From Rhea pennata (Eukaryota; Chordata; Aves; Rheiformes; Rheidae): a stretch of DNA of 64,000 nucleotides. How positions within the stretch are numbered: the first letter of the stretch is position 1; every line of letters begins with the position of its first letter. The DNA is taken from positions 8,341,501 to 8,405,500 of the forward strand of contig NC_084674.1 in NCBI RefSeq assembly GCF_028389875.1. Reading direction: 5' to 3'. Of the stretch, positions 1 to 37,809 are shown one piece after another. The position numbers were made by a program, and so were the translations under genes. The notes below the pieces were generated by a model that was given only the letters and a program-made list of their open reading frames with translations, was not told where the DNA came from and made no database searches.

Positions 1-2624
1 TTCACTTTTAATGAGAGGAAAGGAGCAGAATCGAATTATCTCAAGGGCAAGATCTTCAAGTTTGTGCCCTCCGCCCAGGGAAGCGGCAGAAACGCCGTGC
101 TCGGGTTCTAAAGGTACAAAGCTTTTACAAAGCACATTGTCGCGGTCTGGAGGAGGAGGGAAATGCGGAGAATGACCTTTTTTCATGTCACAGTGCTCAT
201 GTGCTCTCCAAGGAGTGCCGTGCCACTTGCCGCCTTCGGTATGGGGCAGGCGCCTCCATCGCAGCCCTTTGGTTTGCCACCATGGCTCAAACTCTTCCAA
301 AGTGGATGGATCCCACTATGAGGATAACAGCCAGAAGTCCAGTGGTTGGATAATTCACGGGAGAGCCTCCTCCAGCTCCTGGTGGAGAATGCAGGATCCT
401 CTCCACTGATTTCAGAATCAGACCCACGGGGAGAGCTGCTGCCCATCTCATACAAACTGGAAGCAAATCGAGGTTTGCTGATGGGTAGCTGAGGCTGCTA
501 ACGAGAGTTGCCAATTTACTGAGCAGTGGCAATGTCTGCGATTCACCGTGTGCATGGAGGGAGTGGAAAACTTATTTCCATCTGCTCATGGCCATGAGCA
601 TTGCTTTGGACTCCTAGCGAGCTGCCTGTTAGGAAATGCATCCAGGAGTCCGGTCAGAAAGAAATCTGCCTTCGCCCCAGTTCTCTCCCTTTGCTCTTTT
701 CTCCATTTTGCCACCTGATACTGCAGTTTCTTTCATTAGTTCTCTGAGCTTGGACCGTTAGGCTCTCTCTCTTTGAAGCTGGTGACTGATACCCTGCAAA
801 TTGAATTTGGCAAAGAAGCACTAAACTCTGTCAGAATAACTGTCTAAGTCTCAAAAGCTGAATCTTGAGCTCTGAAGATATTAATTATTCTTAACATCTT
901 GTTGCATATTGAACAACGTCTAATCATATCGTGAAGTGAGATGGAAACGGCTGAGAAGCCAACAGCTCTGCCGAGGCGGAGAAGCTTTCCACAGTAGCTG
1001 ATTAATTGAAGTATTCACATGAAATTGTGCCTTGATTATTTTTTAAGGTAACAGCCAGAGGCAGTGCTGAGACTCTCTGACTGGATGCAAACCAGACACT
1101 CGGGGTGCGTTTGGGTCTGTGTGTATTTTAGATCTGATGAAAGGCAGGAAATGGGAAAATCTGGCAAATCTCCCTGGCTTGACTTAACGGTGCCTCTTGA
1201 CTTTTGCTAGCGTGCGTTTTTTGTGCTATAATGGCCAAGTGGAAACTTAGACTCAAATCTGGATCTCAGCACTGGTATGCTTAGCTAGCTTTTACGCAGT
1301 GGTGGAAAAGAAGGCAAGGTGTCTGAAAATTAAAGCTCCTGAGGTTTAACTGTTTCTGCCCTCTGATTTTTCCTTGCTTTACCTTACAGCAGAGAAACCT
1401 GCAACTGCAGCAGTAACATTTCCCTTGTTTTGTGTGTTGCCACATTTGTGAGATGTGGGCCTGATTCTGCTTTCTGCTACCTAAGGGAGATCATATCTAA
1501 CCCTCCAGAAGTCAACAGCATTTCATTAGTGCAAATTAACAGAGTCCTACGTGATTAAAACAGATGCCATTGGCCCATCTTGCAGAAGAACGTTGCATTT
1601 TCAGAAGTAGATGGTGGGACCCCAGTTCATCCGTGCTCCCCTTGTCCTAAACTGTGTTGAATTCCAGCCCCCTGGGCAACTGGTTTGACTGTCTCCCCTG
1701 CTTTTCCTCCGTTATTACCTGCAGTGAATGTCCCAGCAGTGCGGGTGAGCAGGGCTGCTCTGCCCTTCTGCCGAGAAAGCAGCCCTGCTTGGGTGCAAGC
1801 CCATGAAAAAATCTGTCAGCCTGCAGGGTGGAGGAATGTGAAAAAGAGTAATCATTGCAATGAATTAGGCTAACGACTGTTAAATTGCAACCTTTCCACC
1901 ATTCTTGCTGCTCTTACTATGCACGTTTCTGCCCCATGGAGCTGCTGGGCAGCGTGCGAGGTGGCACGCCGCTGAGCCGCGGCGCGAGCCGGGCGGCTTG
2001 GAGCCCGCCGCAGTGTGACTGTGGGCTTTGTAGCCTCCTTTAATTTAGTTTAGTTTTATGTGTTCAGACTATAATCAATTTTATGCTACTTTAATAAGTA
2101 AATGTATGCTATCGGCATGCTAAAGGGGCTTGTCACTCAAGGCTTCCCAGTCAATCCACCATTTCATATGTTGGCCAAGGGCTCAGCTGGTCTAACCGTG
2201 GTGCCTGCGCTGCAGGTACTGGTGGCGGGCGGATACGCACCAGGCAGGGACTTGGCGCTTGCGTATACTGGCCGCTGGAAGTATTCTTTGCAGTATAATA
2301 AAGGGACAAGCAATTACATATCCCCAAACATCTGACAGTCTGACTCAGCTCAACTGCCAAATGTTGTCAGAGCAAATCTGGACTTTCATTTCCTTCTTGC
2401 GCGCGCGAGAAACGCTGCGTTGGAAAATGCTGCCGCATAATTATAGGGTGATTCGAGTTCCTGCACCTCGATGACTGGCAGAAAATGCTTTTCTTTCTTT
2501 CTTTCTTTTTCTTTTTCTTTCTTTTTCTTTCTTTTTTTTTCTTTTTTTTTTTTGAAATGAAACTCACCCAGGGATCTTTTCTTCTCCTCCTTCCCTTCCC
2601 CCCCCACCTTGCCCCAACCTGCAG
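1..2624 (+). other. PRICKLE2: PRICKLE2 5' intron (left part), non-coding
   Basis: This stretch lies upstream of the first coding exon of PRICKLE2 and ends in a splice acceptor (pyrimidine tract then CTGCAG, AG at 2623-2624), so it is read as the 3' part of an intron. The upstream exons and the promoter are outside the window. No open frame here looks conserved. I looked for an exon encoding the PET-type N-terminal extension found in the PRICKLE3/Testin relatives and saw none. The only structure is a small CpG-rich patch near 1955-2010 and the pyrimidine microsatellite at 2488-2553. Confidence 0.7.
2488..2553 (+). repeat. Polypyrimidine (CTTT)n/T-rich microsatellite
   Basis: This is an almost pure C/T tract of CTTT and CTTTTT units that ends in a run of 13 T. 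It lies about 70 bp before the acceptor of the first PRICKLE2 coding exon. The next 70 bp are also mostly pyrimidine, so the exon is preceded by an unusually long pyrimidine stretch. Length variation here could affect acceptor strength; that is inference. Confidence 0.9.
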
Positions 2625-2676
2625 GAAGATTTGCCTTCACTGTAAGTGCTCCCAGGAAGAGCACATCGTAACAGTT

Positions 2677-30344
<27,668 letters not shown>

Positions 30345-31300
30345 TGGCATCCTTGCCAGGCACCTTCAGAGAATGTAAATTAACTCACAAACTTGCACTG
30401 TTTTAGATCATGTAAGCGCTTTTGTTGTAACAAAAAGACCTGAAGATTAGGGATTTGTAAGAAGGTTGTAGACTGGCTTCTATAAATAGTCATAATCGTG
30501 GGCACGGTGAATATATTTTGCACATCTTACTTTGAGGGGAAAAAAAAAAAGTTCACTTTAGCCTGTAATATTTACCTAGTAGTTTTTCCTCTTTCTCCCA
30601 AATACTGCCACCCTTTAAAGTTGTGTTGGTCCATACGTTTTAGTTACCACGGTTTACTATAGCCATCAGTTTGCTAGTAGGTTTTGCTTTCCACCACACT
30701 TTTGTTTTTCATGACCCGTTTTGGTAAGTAATTTGTCTCTCAGACAGTGTGGGAGCCTAAGTTATTTCCATGATTGTTGTAAATGCAATGTAAATGAGAG
30801 TTTGGAGAAAATATTTTTGTATTTTGTAATATCAGAGGAATTTCTATATCTTAGGAGTCACTGGGAAATGCATGCACATTCATAACTGTTTTCAGCCAGA
30901 GCTAAACCAATGGTACTTTGGAATCCCCTTTTCATTTCATCATCAGATTTCTTAAGTATATCAGTGAATTTTTGAGTTGTTATTTGTTTGAGTTTTTTTA
31001 ACTCCCTGTTTTTTTAAGTTTTTTGTTTCCTGGTAAATGAAGAGAACATTTTCTGATTCATTAAATCTTGAAGAGCCCTCGGTGGCATTTTGAAGTCTGC
31101 TCACGCCTGTGATTTTCAGGTACGCTCTATCAGTCAAATACAGGAATCCTGACAGTTGCAAAAGTGACTTTTTTGTTAAACAGAAAAGACCAGAACTACC
31201 AAATGTCTGCAAAGTTGTAAATGACCAAAGTTGGAGAAGGAATTTTACATCTCTGTAGAGAATGCTGAAGTTACTAAACGTTGAACTATTATTTGGAGTA

Positions 31301-31306
31301 AATAAA
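31301..31306 (+). terminator. PRICKLE2: Candidate PRICKLE2 polyadenylation signal (proximal)
   Basis: AATAAA lies about 960 bp after the stop, followed within 30 bp by G/T-rich sequence (GTGTAATGGTG). It could produce a short 3' UTR. Confidence 0.45.
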
Positions 31307-32205
31307 AGTGTAATGGTGCAATTGTGCGATGTCAGCATGACGTTGTTTTGAATATAGACTTGTCTTATGGTGCTCTAGTTTCCTGGGTTATGTTAACTGC
31401 TGTTCATTACCAAGTGGAAGTTTCAATATTGCCTACTACCTAACGCGTTCGACTGCGAGCTGCTCCCCGCGGGTCTGCTCCTGCCCCGGCGAGGCCGCGT
31501 GGCGCCGGGGGCTCGTTCCCGGGGCGGGATCAGGCCCCGATCCTGGAGCTGGCACGAACCAACCGGCAGCGTCGGCACGGTCGAGTGTTATATAAATAGG
31601 GCTCAGCTGTATTGTACTATGGTGGATGTGAGTTTTTCTCTGTGTGCTTTCAAACCGTTGAGGTCCTGGCGCGGAGGCGCGTTGCCCGGAGGGCCGGCGG
31701 CGGTGGCGGCGCGGCAAACCAGCGCGGCTTCTCGCGGCGGAGCGTCCCCGCGCCCGTCTCCCCCCGGAGGCAAAGCTCCCGTTGCCGTCAGCGGAGCGGG
31801 AGCTTTGGCAAAGAGGCTCTTGGCACCTAAAGATGCGGCTGGGCGCCCCGGGCAGGGGTTACGGAAACCTCTGCTTTGCCCCGCGATGCTGCCCAAAAGC
31901 TTTAGGAGCATCTTGGGGTGAGCCGGGCCGCCAGCCCCGGCCCCGCGGCGGAGGGGCTGGATGCGGCCCGCCGCGGGGCTGGCGCTGGCCTCGGCACCCT
32001 GGCCAGGAGCGTGGGAACAAAGCGTTGCCTACTCAAAGCAGCAGATGCAGGAGACCTTGACGATGGATGTCTCCATACCACAAACTATTGCTAGGAATTT
32101 TTTTGTTGTTTGTAAAGGACAATGTGATAATTATTATTCCTTTAAAGAGAAAAGAAAAAAAAAACACTTAAGTATATTTAAAAAAAAAATGTTTTTTCCA
32201 GTTGG

Positions 32206-32211
32206 AATAAA
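32206..32211 (+). terminator. PRICKLE2: Candidate PRICKLE2 polyadenylation signal (distal)
   Basis: AATAAA is followed about 30 bp later by a T/GT-rich element (TCGTGTATGTTTTTGTTTTT, about 32,239-32,259), the classical arrangement of a cleavage and polyadenylation site. It lies 1.86 kb after the stop. Confidence 0.55.
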
Positions 32212-32259
32212 TGGAAATATTCATCCAAAGGGAAGAGTCTCGTGTATGTTTTTGTTTTT

Positions 32260-35200
32260 AAGGAGCGTTCCTTAGTTGCAAAGTTGGCCCGCTGCACACA
32301 GCACACCTCCCGGCCGCTGCGGGCTGATGTGACCCCGGTGGATTTTGCAGTGCTGAAAAAGCCAAATCTTCACCAAGTGCTGTTCAGCGTAGCTCAGCTG
32401 AAATCCGTAGCGTGACTCCGGTTACACTTCAACCTGTAATTTATAAATAACAGTCTTTTTCTTGCAAAGATCACTGATCTTTAGATGTTTTCCAAAACAG
32501 GCCTGGTAAGTAGGGGAGGGGTATTGCTTCCAATGGCGAGTATGACCCTAACTGCAGATTATTATATAATTGGCTTTTAATATGTACAATTTAACTCATT
32601 GTCACCGATTAAAAGCACGATGAGCGTTGTCTGTGGGATCTGAGCACCTCGTGCGGCTGAGACCCAACTGCTGGCGTAGCGAGAGCAAATGGCAAAAACT
32701 AATCCCCAGCGCTGCTCCGCTTAACTGCGTATCGCCTCTCCAAAAAGCCTGCGTGAGCGGCGCGTGCAAGGCACGTCTGACCGTTCTCCAAGGTGTAGAG
32801 CCATCAGGGACGACTGCAATGCCTTTTCCCCTGCACGCACGCACGGAGAGAAGAGTAATTTAATCACTGCTGTCTGGGCGGTTTCCCCCGTGCAATCACG
32901 GGTACCAGCGCGGCTCCCCGAGGAGCCGGCGCGGTGGTGGTGCAGGGTCTCCACACACCAGCGTTTGCCACCGGAGAGGCCATCTGGGTGCCCTCTGCAG
33001 ATGGCCGGTGTTTGAACCGGCCTCAGCATATCCCCTGGGAGCAGACCAGACGCGTTGGTGAGATGAGGCTGCGTCCCAGGTGATGCTCCCCTCCACCGTG
33101 CCCTTCGCCCACACGACACAAGGATCTTGTGTCACATTTTAGAGGAACGATAGTGTCGGGAGACTACCAAGTCAGTGGGAATTTCAGGTTTCAAACCCTT
33201 TTTTTCTTTTTGCATGTGGCCTCCAGAAGTCCTATATGCTTCAATGCACGAGGAAAGAATTTTTTTCCCCTCCCCGGTTAGCCTCTATTCAGGCCATGAT
33301 TAAACATTTCTGACAAACCCACTGAGCTGGAGGGCTGGAGCTACAAGCCTGTAAAATCCGGCTCCGTAGCCATCTGGCCCTGCTGGTTTACCTCTCTGCC
33401 CGCGCGGGGTGCAGGGCCACGGGCGCCTGGCCGGAGCGGGAGGGCGCTCAGGCCTTTTCTTCAACGTCACGGGGAAATTCGTACCTTTGCTAAATGAAAA
33501 AAAAAGAAAAGTCTAATATCAGGTGTATTACTTGCTGCCATAATTTTCTGCCATACGGGGAGTCTCAGCGGGGCTGGTGCCTCCCCCCGGGGCAGCTTCG
33601 GGCGAAGCGAGCCGGGGCGGCACGTGGGAGCAGCCGGCGCGTACAGAGGAGCGGAGAGTTTCTGCTGGCTCTGTAAAATAAAATAAAAATCTATAAATAA
33701 AAGACACAAAGTGTGATGGAAGAGGACAGACTACACTCTTGTGGGTGACAAAGAAGAGATGCTGTGTTTTTCTTTTTTCTTTTCTTTTTTTTCTTTTTTT
33801 TTTTTTCCTCTGAAGGCGAAGCTGTGGGCGCTGCAGCTTGCTAGCTGCAATATGGCACTGAGCGAGCAGTTTCCTCCATTCCCCCTGCAAATGATGAATG
33901 ATACAGCAAAACCTGCTGGAGCCCTTGAGAGTGTGTCTCGCCTCCAGCACCGGCGGCTCAGCAAGCGGCACTGGCCACGCTCGGGCAGGTTGGGGGGGGG
34001 AGGTCATTAATTACTGAGAGAAGTTAGGTGAAGGCTGAAGGAGCTGGAAAACAAACAAACAAACAAAAAATCTGCTTGGTGTCAGCTGCTCTAGCACAGC
34101 CCTGTGAACACAGCCCCAGCCAGCACGGCCCGAGCATTTCCCACGCCGCCCGCGCCGCTCTACCTGCAGCGCCGCGCTGCTCTCCCAGTGCCCCCAGCAC
34201 CGCGCCAGGGCGGTGCGATAACCCTGCTCCTTGCTTTTACGTGCACTCAAGCTATTCTTGAAATCTAGGCTGCCCTCGTTCTCCCCGAGATTATTTGCCG
34301 CCTAGCAGATGACGCTCTGCCGCTGCAGGGAGAGGCTCGTTAGCCAAGAGCAATTTCAGAGGACTTCTATTTTAAAGATTACTTGCTTTTTTTTTCTTTT
34401 TTTTTTTTTCCTCCCCCGATCCTATTTGCCTTTACCACCTGACAGCACGGTAAGGAACAGCCTCTCTGCAATGCATCTTCAACCTGGATGCTTAAAACTG
34501 TTTGAGAACTCGGCTCCCGTTTGGTTGCAAGGGAATCGGTGGCCAAGGATGTGCTTTGAAGCAGCCGTGCGTTTATAGCCTGAGCCCCGTAACAGCACCC
34601 CCCCCCACCCCAGAGCATCCTAACGCAGCCACCAGCGTGGGAGCCGCGTGCTGTCGTTGCCCCTTCTCCGAGGTAGAGCCGCACGGGTCGATGCGCACCC
34701 TTCGCTGCTCCGGTCCAGCCCAGCTCTCCTTTCCTGTTCAGCTGGCCTCCAGCAGGCACCGGTGGGATGGAGCCCGGCAGCGTCGCCGCAGAAAGCTCCC
34801 CATATGTGCGTTTTCGCCTTGGAGAGGCTCGCCAGCACCTGCCTGCCTGTCCCCTTCGCTTGGGAGGATAAACCAGCACGTTAGCAGCTCCCCTGCCTGA
34901 GGCCAAAGCCACAGTCGTTCACCAACACATTCTCGGGAGAGTTTTCCTGCCGTGGAAGCAAATATTTATATCTGCTGCTCTCTGAGAGGCTCTGGATAGG
35001 GTCAACGTTTTAAGCAAGGCTTAACTGAAAGAGCTGATTTATTAAAATGGATAAACAAAGCCCTGTGAAGCAAGTTAGTTCAGTCTAAATAAAGTATTAA
35101 ACTCTGAAGTGCATGTCAGCTCACAGTGTATATATAGGCACATACATACGTATAAATATATATGTGTGTGTGCGCGTGCATGCACACATACGGCTGGACA

Positions 35201-35960
35201 CTCATAATTCATATGGACACACATAATTCATGCACACGGCTACGTGGTCGGCCGGACCGCGGGCCCGTATCGGCGCTGCTGGCACCCAGCTGGGCTATGT
35301 GTGCATTAAGCCCTGTCTATTAGCACATGCACTGATTTCTAACACAGCCACCCCGACCCTCGCTGGAGCAGCATCCTTTAGCTCTTTGCAGCTCTAAAGA
35401 ACTCAGTTTATCACTACACAGGATTTTTTTTTTCTTTTCTGTAAGTCAGCCTTTAATTGCCAATGATTTGCTCGTGAGTACTCTTTTATGGCTGATGCTG
35501 GAGCAGACTCAAGCAGTTTTTATTTTGGTACTTGGTTTAATTAGCTTTTTTTTGGAGCAGAGAGGCAGGGAAGCACGCTCCTCTTATGGCTCATCACATA
35601 TTCATTATTTACATTTTTCAGTATCCCCAGTAACTCGATGCAGAAAGCAAATAAACAAAGACGGAAACATATACGAAACATCTGGAGATGCCACAATTAC
35701 TTCTGCTCGTTTGCAAGGCACGAGCGCGCCGCGGAGGGGCAGAGCCTGGGTCTGAGGGCCAGACCCTGAAAATACTCGTTTCCATCCTCCTCCTTGCTGC
35801 TGGGCCGAGAACACATCTGTAATTTTGTAAAATACCTAAATGTGATAATCTTTGCATTAACCGTGGCTGGCAATCACCTGCTGGCGCTATGCGGATGGCT
35901 TGCCTGGGTTTTGCCTTTTCCCTTTTTGCACGATTTTTGCCCCTTTTCTCTCCAAAAGCC
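32260..35960. other. Intergenic, no gene seen
   Basis: This is moderately AT-rich sequence with short T-rich and CTTT tracts (about 33,768-33,808 and 34,388-34,411), a (CAAA)n stretch near 34,050 and an alternating purine-pyrimidine stretch near 35,128-35,190. Open frames are short and show no recognisable family. If PRICKLE2 uses a more distal polyadenylation site, the first part could be 3' UTR. Confidence 0.6.
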
Positions 35961-35965
35961 CCAAG

Positions 35966-36221
35966 CCACAGCAAAAGAAAGAAAGAAGTAGAAGGAGGAA
36001 GAAAGGAAGAAAGAAAGAGAGTAAGAAAGAAAGAAAAGAAGGAAGGAAGAGAAAGAAAGAGAGAAAGAGAGGTGGAAAGGAGGAAGGAAAGGAAGACAGC
36101 GGAAAAGAAAGAAAGAAAGAAAGAAAGGAAGAAAGAAAAGAAGGAAGGAGGGAAGAAAGGAAGAGAAAGCAAGCATATGAGAAAGTAAGGGGAAGGAAAA
36201 GGCGAGCGAAGGAAGGAAGGA
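35966..36221 (+). repeat. Polypurine (GAAA/GGAA)n microsatellite, left half
   Basis: About 250 bp is almost entirely A and G in GAAA, GGAA and GGAAA units. It ends in GGAAGGAAGGAA directly at the 3' end of the CR1 element. Long frames read Lys/Glu/Arg-rich on this strand and Phe/Ser/Leu-rich on the other; these are repeat artefacts. Confidence 0.95.
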
Positions 36222-37570
36222 ATCGTAGCCTCACAGACTGAGTAAGCTTGGAAGGGACCTCTGGAGATCATCTAGTCCAACCTCCCTGCTCAAGCAGGGT
36301 CACCTAGAGCATGTTAGACAGGGTTGCATCCAGGCGGGCCTTGAATATCTCCAGAGATGGAGACTCCACCACCTCTCTGGGCAACCTGGTCCAGTGCTCC
36401 GTCACTCTCACAGGGAAGAAATTCCCCCTCACGGTCAGGCAGAACTTCCTGTGCTTCAACTTCTGCCCGTTGCCTCTTGTCCTGTCACATGGGACAACTG
36501 AGAAGAGTTTGTCCCCATTCCCCTGACACCCTCCCTTCAGGTACTTGTACACATTGATCAGATCCCCCCTCAGTCGTCTCTTCCCCAGGCTGAAGAGGCC
36601 CAGCTCTCGCAGCCGTTCCTCACAGGGCAGATGCTCCAGCCCTCTGATCATCCTCGTAGCCCTACACTGGACTCTCTCCAGTAGCTCCATATCTCTCTTG
36701 TCCTGGGGAGCCCAGAACTGGACGTAGTACTCGAGATGAGGCCTCCCCAGGGCTGAGTAGAGGGGCAGGATCACCTCCCTCGACCTGCTGGCAACACTCT
36801 TCCCAATGCACCCCAGGAGACCATTGGCCTTCTAGGCCACAAGGGCACATTGCTGGCTCATGGCCAACTTGTCATCCACCAGCACTCCCAGGTCCTTCTC
36901 TGCAGAGCTGCTCTGCAGAAGGTCAGCCCCCAGCTTGTACTGGTGCCTAGGCTTATTTCTCCCTTGGTGCAGATCTCTGCACTTGCCCTTGTTGAACCTC
37001 AGGAGATTCCTCTCTGCCCAGCTCTCCAGCCTGTCCAGGTCTCTCTGAATGGCAGCACAGCCCTCAGGTGTGTCAGCCACTCCTCCCAGCTTGGGATCAT
37101 CAGCAAACTTGCTGAGGAGGCACGCTGTCCCCTCATCCAGACTGTTGATGAAGAAGTTGAACAGGATGGGACCCAGTACTGAGCCCTGGGGGATGCCACT
37201 AGCCACAGGCCTCCAACTAGACTCCACACCACTGATGACGACCCTCTGAGCTCTGCCTTTCAGCCAGTTCTCAATCCACCTCACTGTCCACTCATCTAAC
37301 TTACACTTCCTGAGCTTGTCTAGGAGGATGTTATGGGAGACGGTGTCAAAAGCCTTGCTGAAGTCAAAGTACACAACGTCCACGGCTCTCCCCTCATCTC
37401 CCCAGCCAGTCATTCCATCGTGGAAGGCTATATCAGATTGGTTAAGCAGGATTTCCCCTTGGTGAATCCATGCTGATTACTCCTGATCACCTTCTTTTCC
37501 TCTGTATGCTTGGAGATGACATTCAGAATGATCTGTTCCATCACCTTTCCAGGGATGGAGGTAAGGCTGA
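36222..37570 (-). mobile_element. CR1 LINE, 5'-truncated, degraded reverse transcriptase
   Basis: Non-LTR retrotransposon of the CR1 family, about 1.35 kb of an element near 4.5 kb when complete. The left edge is the CR1 3' end: the complement of a GGTTGGACTAGATGATCTCC-type sequence lies near 36,265-36,284. The - strand encodes the ORF2 reverse transcriptase: [39 protein letters not shown] and the catalytic FADD, then the [13 protein letters not shown] and [18 protein letters not shown] regions. It is dead as a gene: a TAG interrupts the frame at 36,832-36,834 and a 2-bp TA insertion shifts it near 37,428-37,435. The N-terminal endonuclease part is absent. The right edge is about 37,570, where reading-frame similarity ([13 protein letters not shown]) gives way to GGAA repeats. 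The modest damage suggests a fairly young insertion. Confidence 0.95.
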
Positions 37571-37805
37571 AAGGAAGGAAGGAAATGAGAGAGAGAAAGA
37601 AACAGGAAGGAAAAAGGAGGAAGGAATGAAACAAAAGAGAAAGAAAGGGAAGAAAAAGGAAGGAAGGATGGAAGAAAAGGAAAAGGAAAATGAAGTGAAG
37701 CAAAGAGAAGAGAAGGGAGGAAAAAAGGAAAAAGAGGAGGAGAAGAAAAGGAGAAAAGGAAAGGGAGAAGAAGAAAAGAAAAAGGAAGGAAAGCAAGAGG
37801 CAGAA
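37571..37805 (+). repeat. Polypurine (GGAA/GAAA)n microsatellite, right half
   Basis: About 235 bp of nearly pure A/G continues the purine tract on the far side of the CR1 element. It begins AAGGAAGGAAGGAAATGAG. Together the two halves make close to 500 bp of polypurine on one strand. Confidence 0.93.
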
Positions 37806-37809
37806 AGGC

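Larger units (their letters stand above)
30345..32250 (+). other. PRICKLE2: PRICKLE2 3' UTR (probable extent)
   Basis: AT-rich sequence with no open frame follows the stop, as expected for a long 3' UTR. Between about 31,440 and 32,030 the base composition turns sharply GC-rich and CpG-rich, then returns to AT-rich. AATAAA occurs at 31,301 and at 32,206. The true end, and any longer form, cannot be fixed without transcripts. Confidence 0.55.

Noticed and set aside
35887-36241. Phe/Ser/Leu-rich and Lys/Glu-rich frames of about 100 codons
   Set aside because: They are direct translations of the GAAA/GGAA microsatellite.
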